Positions 1 to 12,200 of a stretch of DNA of 64,000 bases are shown here, in pieces. The position numbers were made by a program, and so were the translations under genes. The stretch lies in NCBI GenBank assembly GCA_030141605.1, contig JAQGDQ010000006.1, positions 868,501 to 932,500 of the forward strand. Direction: 5' to 3'. Position 1 is the stretch's first letter, and every line of letters begins with the position of its first letter. The stretch comes from Tubiluchus corallicola (lineage: Eukaryota; Priapulida; Priapulimorpha; Priapulimorphida; Tubiluchidae). The notes below the pieces were generated by a model. That model saw only the letters and a list, made by a program, of their open reading frames with translations, had not been told where the DNA came from and searched no databases.

Positions 1-278
1 TGCTTGCATTATCTGCGTCATCTTTAATAGATGAGAGCTAACTTGGTTAAACTTACAGTAGAATGTTTTTCATAATGCTCTTTATAAGACAGTCAGTTGA
101 TTTGTAAGTCGGGATCCGTTGATTGACATTTTTTGGGAATCCCACTTACAAAATTAGCTCATTTCTTTCTCTGTGTGTTTCAATTTAGCTGATTATATTT
201 ATATAGAGAGATAACAGAATATACGCGTACATGTAGTTATCGAGATTGTATAATCTAGTTCAAGTCTGTTTCCTGCAG
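1..278. other. intron sequence upstream of first visible SPAG1 exon
   Basis: AT-rich sequence with no exon I can recognise. It ends in a usable acceptor (cctgcag at 272-278) directly before the first SPAG1 exon in the window, so it is best read as the intron that separates this exon from upstream SPAG1 exons lying outside the window. Confidence 0.5.
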
Positions 279-3200
279 AATCACCAAAGACGTAAATGAA
301 ATTTTAGACAGCCAGGAAAAGGAGGAAAACAGGCAAAAGCAGCAGCTGCAGGCACAGCAGAAGAAAACACACACTTTTAAGGCAAATGAAGATTTTCTCA
401 GTGATATAAAGGGTAATAATTCTTGAATTATTTTAAATGTGTTGTAGTAAGCACTTAAGTTTCACTTCATTTCTTATCGTCTTTATATAGAACATTTACT
501 TTGTAGTTGCAAATTGTTGAGCATTCTAAAAACTTTTTGTTGTTTGTTTGTTAATGTTAATGATTATGTCAATGTTTACCTTAGCACATTTAGAGAATGT
601 ATTGGTCAAAACCTGAGCTATCCAAATTACTTTCTCTTAAGCAAACTGCTTCGTTCTGACTTTGGCTGTTGAGTCTTTTGGTGTGTTTGCCGAGTCATCA
701 ATCTCTGTAGTTAGCATGGACACGCTTTCATGCATACAACATTGCAATCTCATTAGTGATTATTGGTTATTGGTTAATGCGTTTTTTGGTTTGCTTTTCT
801 ATATTAGCTGCTTTGTAGTGTGTACAAAAACCTTTCTGACAAAAAATCTCAAAAAATGTCAGATTTGTTTTGTGTACACCTCGCTTGAGCTTGTACTAAA
901 ATTTTTTTAATAATACAACAGGTTTTTCTGTTATCCTGTTTAGAATTTGTCCGAAACAGTATTGGTAAATAAGCTATTGACATGTCACTTTTCCAGGCTT
1001 AACAAGTGAGGAAAAACTGAGAAGAGCTGCAATGGAGAAAGATAAGGGCAATGAATCATTTAATGCTGGTGATTATGATGAAGCATTGCATTATTACACA
1101 CGAAGTATCAGCCTTTCTCCTCTAGTGGCCTCTTTCAACAACCGTGCCTTAGTCGGTATGCATCCTATAATGTTTTAGCAAGAGATTAGGCAACCAACAA
1201 GATATTATAAGTATCAGCCATGTCACTTATTTAATAGACCGTGGATCTGTTTTGAGCATTAGGTTTTACATTCAACTATTGAATTTGTTCGCAATTTTGT
1301 GCGACGTACTCAGTCTCTACTAAATTAGATATTCAGTTAAATATGATTTTTCATTTACATTATCTTGTTAATCAGTTTTTAGTTACAAACATACAGACCA
1401 AGTATTAATATTTTGTAAAAGTTTGTACATCTTTTACTTTAATTAGTTTCATTTGTTTAATGAGTTGCAGGTTTTGAAAGTGCTTTGCTTGTCAACTACT
1501 TTTGGTTAAAATTTTCTCTCTAAATAAACTTTTTAACACCAAGTTTCAGGTTCTCTAAAAAACATACTAGTGTTTACTTACTTGAATTGAAATGAAATCT
1601 TGCTCATCACTGCACATAGGACTGTAGCGGAAACAAGTGAACATGTACATGTGTTAACTTCTCTTTTCATTATATCATACTGACCAAGAACCTTCCCTGA
1701 GGATCAATCATATTGTTAATTTTTTTAATGCATTCATATTGTTATTTGAATACATGTTTGAATACACTATTTGAATATATATTTTTATGTGAGCATCATT
1801 AGGTTGAGAAAAAGTGTTTTATCTTAATCCATCTATTGTTGTTTCTTTTTTTAGAAATAAAGCTAAACAAGTATGAAAGTGCAATTGCAGATTGTAATAC
1901 TGTCCTCATTATGGAACCAAACAATATTAAAGGTTTGTACATGTTTGGCCAGCCAGTAGTACGGACATGACCAAGTGCGAGTGTGATAGAATGATATGAG
2001 CTTAGTAGACCCGAGGTCTAGGAGAACTGTTCTAATTTATTTGGAGACAGCTAATCACCTAGGAATTCTATGTATTTAACAAAATAAAAAATATGCAGGA
2101 TATCTTGTTTGCGGTAACTTGCTCCAATGGCTTTTGTAAGTGCATCAAAGTACAACGTGTTCATATTATTTTATTTCAGCATTACTCAGGAGAGGCCTGG
2201 CTTATAATGCAGTCAAGATGTACAGTAAAGCCAAATCCGATCTTGAAATGGTGATAGGGATTGAACCCCAAAATAAGCGTGCTCAGGTATGGCAGCTGAC
2301 TAATTGTTGTGAATTCTAATTGATTTAGTACTGTAGATTCTGCATAACCTGAAATATTGCTCAATTTAGGTAAATTCTATGGAGCAGATTTTTCCAATAT
2401 ATTTTCATACTGAAAACAGTTACAGAACTCTGGATTTGGATTATCATGCAATTTAGTAGAAATTGATGGAATGTTTTCGTTCTCAACTAAATATACATGT
2501 CTTGTTCTATTTTATCACGACATGCAAACTGAAAGAACAAGTAGTGTGTGCACAAAACCAGCACGCATCACCGTGGCATATGCAGTGCTTTGTTACAAGC
2601 ACATTGTTGTAGAATGTCGGCATAACAAATTTCCTCAATTGTTAGTGAATTTGGGTGTCCAGAACTATAGATTAAGGTCAAAGTGTTTGTACTGGTATCT
2701 TATCTATTTCCTGTATTTGATTAACAGTCATTTTTAATGTCCCATTCATCTGTGTGCGTCTCTGTCTGTCACCTCAATAATACCAAAACAGATTAAGCTA
2801 TAGTCTTGATGCATGCATGGCTTAACACAAGGATGAGACAAAACTCGAAAACCCTTGAATGTGGTTCAAAATATCAAAGATATTCAAAAATCAAAAATAT
2901 CAAAAATTTCAAAGTAAATTTTTACCCGTAGTAACTATGTGGGTAAGGTGTGCGTGGGTCTGCAGCTGTTTAGAGTACCCTTATGCTAGTTTTTTTGTTG
3001 CTAATATACATGTGTTATATTTTGCTGGTGTATATCTGCTGTTATGACTAGAAGGCAGTTTGGCAGGAAAGTTTAGGCTAATTACATCTTTCCAAGATTT
3101 CAAATGCCAAAAACAGGAACGCTAAGTTGTACCAGCCGCTTATGTTGAGGGAAATAGCCTAACAAAATTTGTGGTCTCTCTAGTAGTAACCTACTTTCAA

Positions 3201-6200
3201 AAACAAATTGCTGCTTGGTACACAATGCCTGTAATTGCACGTGCATGGATTATCATTAAGTTTCCATTTTGAAAATTTAAAGGATATTTAATTTAGAGTA
3301 CCACATACGAGGTGCTTATATAATTGAAATTCATACGTCAGTACCTGTACTTCAGAGATAAAACTTCTTTTTTTTTAGACTTTGCATATTGTGCATGATT
3401 ATGGATTTAGTGATTCCGTTTAGAAGCTAGTTTATGCCATTTAAGCACAAAAACAGTTCAGATTTAAACACAACAGTCAGTGAATGTTACATCAATTAGC
3501 TTTTAATGTTATCAAAGGATGAATTATGCGAATGTTTTATCATTATATATTTTTATCATTTAACAATAAACATAACATAATTTATGCTTTATAAAGTCAA
3601 TACATAACTTTTTTTGTTGTTTTTGTTACTTATTGTTATAAAATATCTTGCACCATTTAGAATTATCAGATACTTAGTACATAAATTTTAAAATTGGTTA
3701 TTGTCATGCATGCGTGGTATGTGTTGATGTGCAATGCTAATTTTTGTATGGAGAAAAGTGTAAGCAAGTTATTGGCTACATTTACAAGTTATTGTAAAAA
3801 TGGTTGCATTTGTAGCTTCACTAAAAGCCAAAGCTGAAAAGCTTAACGGTTTAAAAAACTGGAGCAAAAGATATGCAAGCCAGACTCCAGTGTCTTACTC
3901 AAATTAGATAGTTGTGGTGAGACTGGAACCTGCCTGAGTGGCAGTTATATCTCAGCCACTTTACTTTCCTCCCTGTATGAGGTAAACAGCAAAACTCGGC
4001 CCAGCAGGTGTAACCACCGGGAGCGAGAATCGATGCAGTTTGCCCAGTCACACGCTGACTTGCCTCGGCCATACTTGACTTCTGTAATCTAAGATGTTGC
4101 ACCTGGCATCAAAAAGATTTAGGCAGACTGTTTATTGGACTGGTGTAGCAAAACAAAAATCTTCCAGTAAGCAGTGTTGATGTTTGGCCTGATGTTTTCC
4201 TCAACCCTTGTGAATTATATATGTACACAGCTGAGCTTATCTATAAAACTGCTAAAGATGCACTCTGCAGTACTAGGAAGTCTTGAATTCAAGAGTTGGA
4301 GGACTGCAGCTAAATTTATTTACTTAAACATTGAATGTAGGTTTGTATTTTGGACAAAGGAATTTGAGTCTCTATTCTGTCGTTAAAACTTCGACACTCA
4401 GTGGTTACGTTTGAAGATTTTGGATCATTACTATACAGCAAAACGTTTACTACTGTTAATCGTGAAGAAGAAAAGTTATTTGACAAGGATGGAATGTGAA
4501 CATGTCCAAAGCTTCAAAAATGTGAATGATGTTTTTTGCATTTAACATCTAGTGTAGCTTTGTTAACGTGAATGTTCTCACCCATGTTTTCTTGAATGGA
4601 CCAACAAAAAAGGTGCACTAATTTCCGGTTCCCGAAAAGACATTCAAAATTATCTCTCGTAAATTAATGTTTTATTACTAAATGAGCAGTGGAAATAGCT
4701 TTCTGCACAGTCTTGTTTTATTGAGAAATGCAAGACAATAAAAAATTTTGTGTTCAGTCAAGGTTCAATAAATACTTAAACAATAAATAGCCTATAAAAG
4801 TTATTTTCTGTGTCCATTCGATCAGAATTCTGTTCTATTTTGCGTGAGCAAAATCTTGAACAAATTAACCCCATAACATTTAAAAATTGAGCTGTTTGTT
4901 TTAGTGACGATTTTGCCATTTTCCTTCAGTTACGTGATTAGTACTTGTGTGGAGAATGCAAGAGTTTTTCTCATTTTCTTGTAGCAGTCTATTGCATTTG
5001 GAAATGTATATTTGCTTTTATTGTTAATCAAAATGCTGGCTAGCCCAATAAATTCCCGGCTGTGACTATTAAGCTCAGGCAAGCTTGCTGTTTGCATGTG
5101 GTTAAATCATATTAAAGATGGTGCTTTTTAGTGTAAAAATTTAAAACAACACATTCATATGCTGGAAACAAAAACTTGTGCTGGAAAAAACTAAAAACTA
5201 TGCCTTGTAAAGAAGTGATACATGTATTGCTTGTGCAATTAGATGAGAAATTTATGATCAAGTAATTGCTTGTTTTAACTAAGTTTAAAAACGTGTATGT
5301 ATTCTGCTGTAATTCTTAATTAGGTTGTTCACAAGATTAGGATATGTCTAATATTGTGCATTGATATCAATTGTAGTTAAGCGCAATTTGCAGGAGGTGT
5401 GTTTTATTTTGCATGACGATTTAGCCAATTTAAACGTATTCACAAAGCAATGTTATTTGAGTGAACAGCGCTCACATCTGCTTTAGCACATGTATTTTGC
5501 TGTTTTGCAATTTTTCTCTTGTTATCAGTAATGCCTTGCCGTTCTACTGTTAAAATGACTACTATATTTACTACAGTAGTTACATTTTTCTTTCAGCCGT
5601 AATCATCAACACGTTCTTTAATGAATTGTCACAGTTTTGCTGTGCACTTGCGCACCTACACATTGGCAGTAATATTATAGAAATCTGTGATTCATTAACT
5701 GGATGTCATTTTGTTAATTTTAGGCATTATTAGAAGAAACTGTTTCGGCAAGGCATGCCAGCCTGAGAAGAATTGCAACACTGTTGTTAATTGCTTTGTA
5801 CACAGTTGTTAAAATTGTTCAGCATCCATTTTTATAGCATCAATTATTTGTGTTTTTTCGAAATGCCTTAAGTTATTATTCTTTGCTATGTTTGATATGG
5901 AAAGGGGAAGGAAAAATATTGCTGGAGTTGCTTCTTCAAATTTCTATTCACGATTCTTGCTGCTGGACGACTCAGGATCAAAAATCTACCATTTTTTGTA
6001 TTCTGGCAGTAAAAATGATGAGTATTTTCTCCACACTTACAACTATCAAGTGCAGACTATCAAAGTATGAAAAGTTATCTAACAGTATTTTTGATCATCC
6101 ATGATGCTCATACAAAATAATTGCGAAAGGAACGAGTGCTGTATTCACACTTGCTACAAACACATATTTCCTGTTGAAAATTTTGTTTTGGAATAGCTGA

Positions 6201-9200
6201 GTTGTAAAATAACACTATGTCTATATTATGGAATATGTAGAATTTATTAATTATTAATGCTTAATTAAGTTTATTTAATGAGGCTATTTGTTAAATTATA
6301 TGAAACTTCTAGTAAAAGTTGCTCTATATGACCATAATTAATATTATATTTTTATATATGTTGTATGATAGTTTTGAATTACATTAATATGTTGTTTATA
6401 GGAACTGTTAAGGTACCTTAGTTTGAGTAACAAGTTCTTTGTTTGCTTGAAGTATAAGGCAGATTTTGTCTTTTACCATTAATTCAGTTCAAAACTTTCT
6501 CTTCGATATTTAACAGTGCATTCTTCCTGTATTGAATGAATATCTGCATGTTGTTCACTTATGCTTCCTAGTGCTTCTCCTTTCTTTGTCAACAAATTGA
6601 ACAAATTTGTTGACAAAGCTAGCTCAAGTGGCTAGCTCAAGTTTAGCCACTTTCATTGCTTAATGCCTGTTGTATTTAAAAGAGAACTTCACATTTACAT
6701 TATAGGTATGTAAACGAAAAGCACTAAAATAAAATGGGTGTGTATTATTTTAAAATTGTACAGTCATATTTATTGTTGTTGGTTCTTCTAAACAATCATA
6801 AGTTTTAAACAATAAATACTTAATTTTATGATTATTCTAGTCAGAGCTCATAAGGGATGTACTAAAAAACTGTTCGCTGTACATGTGAGTAAACTAAGCA
6901 ACATTTGGCAAGTGGGAACAACATTTTTGATTATCCATGATACTCGTACAAAAGCTTTTGGAACACTTTAGTGTTGCACACTAGATTAATCCGACATCTT
7001 TATAGTTGTATTACATTGGCTTTTGGAATTGGCACTGCTGCATGTAGTAAGTTCGTGCTTATATTTGTCGTGTTATTACCACAAGACAGTATTCAGAAAT
7101 TTTTACTCGAAAATAATACTTAAAACAACATTGTTTATCACAAAATTTAGATTTCTAGCAACACTTATTTTTTCTGCTATAGTAATAAGTAGTCTTCCAG
7201 TGTATACAGAACTAGATTTTAAAAAAAACAAGATTTTTATTGGTTCTTACGTGAACTTGAATGTCTTATAAAAATGACAATTTGTTTTGCTATTGAAGAA
7301 GTATGCACAGCATGCAGTCAGAATGTTTTTTCTCAAATTGTACTAAAATTCCTTCATTACTGAAGTCTTGTCAACTTTAGTTGACATGTTGTGTTTTGAT
7401 TTTTTACAGCTTGTTGACACAAGATCTTTTTTTACAGCAATTGTTGACACAAGTTCATGTGTCTTTGGGAAAAGATGTAGAGGATGACAGAAGTTCGGAA
7501 CACATAAAGATCAATCCTTCAGCATCACCAGTGCAAGACAACTCAAATGACCAACAGCCTAAAATTCAAGAAATGGGACCAACATTTCTAGATGAGCGAA
7601 AAATCTGTGATGATGAATTAAGTGGCAGCGTTCCTGTTATTTTTGAACACAAGTCGAATTCAAGTGTAATAGAATCAGTTGCACCAAAACCCTCATCTGT
7701 GTCTGATGTACAACATTCAAATTTGCCTTCAAGTCCTTCGCCAAGAGTAATGTTTGAAGAAGTGGTTAGTTTACCTGCACATGACTCTGGAATTGCAAAA
7801 TCTTCAGACAAACATTTAAACAAAAAGATTGGCGAGAATCAAGACATATCTGCAGTAGTAAACGAACCAGAAACTGTAAACGATGTGTCAATGTCTGATC
7901 ATGTTGTCGCAAAGGATGGTATATCCTCAACTGAAGAAAGACCTATTATCGATGCAGAATCTAAAAAAGAGATAACGGAAACTGAAAGCAAAACTGTAGA
8001 AAGCCTTGTTACCTCATTAAAAGAAAAAAGCGAAACCCTGGAAAAAACTATGGAAGATCTGCAAAAAATACAAAAAGAGTTAGCAAATGATTACACTTTG
8101 ACTAATAATGAAGAAGACGACGAAACAGTAATGCATGTTGGATTTGATGGTACTATAATTAATAAATCAACTACGGGTGACTCAAAACAGGATGTTGGTA
8201 ACAGTACACAATCCAGGGAGAATGTTGTTGAATACAGCATTTCGTCTCCTGCTGAAGCAGCAAGAACTTTGGAGACAGAAGCTAGAACCGTTTCGACGAC
8301 ATTACCTGCAGAAAAGAAATCAGTAATGACGACATTACCAGAAGAAAAGAAGTCAATAATGACGACATTACCAGAAGAAAAGAAGTCAGTGGTTTCGGCT
8401 GCCGTCCATGCAGAATTGCCAACAAAAATATTGCATTTAAAGAACAAAGGTGCTGAATATTTTAAAACTGGCCAGTATGAAGCGGCAACCGATGTTTATG
8501 AGAAGGCAATAAATTTATTAGATAAAGGTGAGCAAACTTTTTTCATATATGAATTATCAAGTAGTCTGCCATTTTTAAACTCAAAAGGTTTCAAAGGAAT
8601 AATTTTCTTGGGGCATTTAAAAGGACACAGGTGGATTTTAAATTCTACACAAGTACACAGTGCTTTGGACACACTGGACACACTCATTTGCATCTATAGT
8701 TGTGCATATACTTCTTGCAGAGAACTGTCTGTAGACTGTTTAAATGACTATACATATTTTATGACGATTCACATTGTAAAAACTGCAAAATTCTGTAAAT
8801 TTCTGCAAATCTCTATTACCATACCATTGAGGGCCCTCAACATGAATATATATACATATTCATATATATATATACATCAGGTAGGTGTAATATACTCGAT
8901 CCAGGCACTTGCACGTGTCTTACACACTAACACAGTAGGCTATTGATTTATTACTCGGCTATTGTTGACATCATTTACTCTGGAAGATCTTAATTTTTTA
9001 TGGTTGAAATAAAAGTAATATATAAAATGATGCAATTTTTGGTCTTAGAATGCGCATCAACTTGCACATAAGGTCAACTTGTACACATGCATATACGGTA
9101 ATCGTTTAGAAAATTGCTGGGTACTCTGGAGTACAATTTATATACTATTTTATAAGACTAACTGCAGTAAGCCCTAGTGCTGAATTGATGAAAATTACTG

Positions 9201-12200
9201 TTAACAAATTTGAAAATGCAACTTTCTGTTTCACACTATGAATAGAAGAATGTGTTCAATTCTAAATGTTGCAATGTACATATATTTAGTCTTATTTTGC
9301 CAGAATTGTTGGGGCAGCTTATATTTAACTTCTTAACAGACAAGATTTTACATTTTGTTTTAGAGTCTGGGAATCACAATGCTAACAAGTCAGTGTTGTA
9401 TAGCAACAGAGCTGCTTGCCGTTTAAAAATTGGTGATTGTAAAGGGTGCATTGATGACTGTAATCTTGCATTAGAGCTCGCACCACACTCATTCAAACCT
9501 GTACTACGTAAAGCTTCTGCTTATGAAACTCTAGAAAAGTGAGTGTCTTTTATGCTAGCCAGGTAATGCAGTGGAAAAAATAATAACAAGTAGTGATATA
9601 GGATACTTAACAGAAGACAGAAAGACTAATTCTCGTTTAAAAAGTGCATTTAACAATATGAGCAATATTCGTGACCTACAATAACGTAATAGTACAAATT
9701 AAATAACACATTGTTTTTTCATTGTTGGTGTTAGTAGTAACAACCTTATGTTTACCGACTGTTCCTACACCTGTCGAATGGAGTACTCCTGCCTGGACTT
9801 AGCAGCAAAGTTGTGTTTGATGTTCTTTCCATTTGATCGTCCTTCATGAAAGTACTGGTAAATTTGTAAAGGAGTTCTTACAGAATGTGTTGGCAGCTTG
9901 TATGTTGAGAACCATCAAACACATTTTGTTTAAGGAAGAATTATGTTGAATTTGCTAGTATTACCATTTAATGAGTTATTTCCTATACACACAGGTATAA
10001 AGATGCATATGTGAATTACAGACATGCCTTGTCTATAGATAGTACATCTGCCTCTGCTCTAGAAGGCTCCAGTCGGTAAGTTGTAACTGTAAAGCTATTA
10101 AGCTAATATTCTTCGTTTCTAAAGCTTAAATTTTTTTGTAATTGCTTCTCTGTACATCTTTTTTATTTTAGTTGAATATTTATTACACTTTTAGTTTAGA
10201 AAAGTTTTCATCATTGCAGTTGTACAAAGTTATTAATGGAACAAGAAGGTCCTTGCTGGAGGGAAGCACTTCCCAGAATTCCTAGTGTTCCTGTAAATCT
10301 TTCTGCCTGGGATGGACCACCAAAACAGCATGTTTTTACCTCACATTCCAGTCAGCCCACTGATTACACTGGTACAGGATTTTTTCTGCGTATTTATTTT
10401 TGCTAGTTATTTAGACAAATGTATCTTTAATTACCAAATGAAAGCACTTATGTCTTCAGTTGTTCATTATTAATAAACAGCCTTTATTATTCTTTTATAT
10501 GAAAAATATGTGTTATGGAAATATTTTGCCTGTAAATTACTTTGTCAGTCATTTTCTTTGTAATCAATGTAGTTCAGAATGCTAGTTGATGATTTAGAGC
10601 ATACCACAGATAGTCTTAACATGGATATTTTACAGACATGCCAAAGTTAGAAGATGGAAATTCAGATGATGAAAAAGAAAATCAGACCCCAGAAGAAAGA
10701 TTTGAAGAGATAAAAACCCAGGGAAATCTGTTTGTTCAAAAGGTAGCATTTTCTAGTGTATTTAGGCTCTTGAAGATCATGTTTCTTTAGCAAATTTCTC
10801 TGGTCGTGTCACTTAAGCATGAATAAAATCATATAAAATGCCAGGTGCCTTGCAAGGACAACAATAGAAATAAATTTTTCAAGTTTTTTTCTCTTTTTGT
10901 TAGGGTTCCTATGCTGATGCAATCAACTGCTACACTGAGTGCATATCATTGTTTCCAGGTCAGCCTGTTTCTTATACAAACCGTGCTTTGTGCTACCTAA
11001 AATTAAATCAGGTAAGTTAAATGTTCTTAATTTCTTAGACCCTATTTGCTGTTTAAATGATCTATTTATTTAGTTAGCTACAATATAATTCATTTTATAT
11101 TTAAGGAATTTTTGTAACCTAATTTTAGATTATATGTCAAAAAAATCAAATATTACAGGTGCAATGATCAAACATCAAGTGCAAATATTGTTTCTTAGGA
11201 ATGATTAATTTTAAAGAATTATTTTTTGGGAAGCCTAATTACAATTTTTAGCTATTGCGTATTTGCAGCTGTTCCTTCTTAGACAGCAATAAAGCCTATT
11301 TTTTGGATATGTATCGTACAAAAAACAAACACTATATGGGATTACCAATGTGTAGCTACATAGTGCACCAATTAAGAAGTTAGGATAATCTTTTGAAATC
11401 ACACGTTCAAAAAGTACATTAACTTCTGCTCACTCCTCTTAACTCTTTAACTGTTCCTTAACAAAAAAATATTCAAACATGTTAACTCCTTTCGGTTTCC
11501 CTTTGTTCATAACCAAGTTCTCGTTTTTGGGCTGCTTTGACATGTAGACGTAACAGCATTTTTACCAAAAAAAACATTACAGAAATAGTTTCAGTATTAG
11601 GTGACCACATCATATTAACCAAGTATCTGTGCAGAAAAGTGGAAGCAGAGTCCTAGACCAAAAACCAATAAGAAAAACTAATGACTGAACTTGTTAACCA
11701 CATATGTTGTTCTTGCATTTCTTTTTATGAGTACAAAGTATTATATCTAGTTGTAATGGCACATACCTATTTAGAGCAAAAATAAAAACGCCTTAAGAAA
11801 ATGCTTACAAAGTTGTGTTTCTAACCATATTTGTTTAATAATTTTTTATTATTTCAGGGTGAAAAGGCTCTTCAAGATTGCAGTAAGACTTTAGAACTCC
11901 AGCAAGATAATGTAAAGGCGCTGTTTCGCAGAGCACAAGCACAACGCATGTTGTCACAGTACAAACTTGCCATGCAGGACCTCATCACCTTGCTGAAAAT
12001 TGAACCTAATAATAAAGCTGCCAAGAAAGAAATTGATGCTGTGAAGGATCTTTACAAAATGGTAAACACGTATTTATGATACATTACAATTTGCAAATTC
12101 TTTTAGTGTAGTTTCACATATTTTAGAAAACAACACACAAGAAGAATGACTCTTTCCATTTTATATTTTATTAATTAAACTCACAGTTCACAGCTGCAAT

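Noticed and set aside
662-910. 82-codon ORF
   Set aside because: Low-complexity hydrophobic translation of AT-rich intron DNA, with no family features and a non-ATG start.
5724-5780. Possible extra SPAG1 exon (TAG| then ALLEETVSARHASLRR)
   Set aside because: Protein-like and preceded by an acceptor, but no convincing phase-0 donor follows, and exon 4 joins directly to 7438 with a good family match. It remains a possible alternative exon.
7566-8447. Minus-strand ORFs opposite the SPAG1 linker exon
   Set aside because: Shadow frames of a repetitive coding exon.
8528-8946. Continuation of the long open frame beyond the SPAG1 linker exon
   Set aside because: The frame stays open by chance. A good donor (AAAG|GTGAGC) lies at 8528, composition changes to intron-like, and the TPR2 sequence resumes in phase at 9364.
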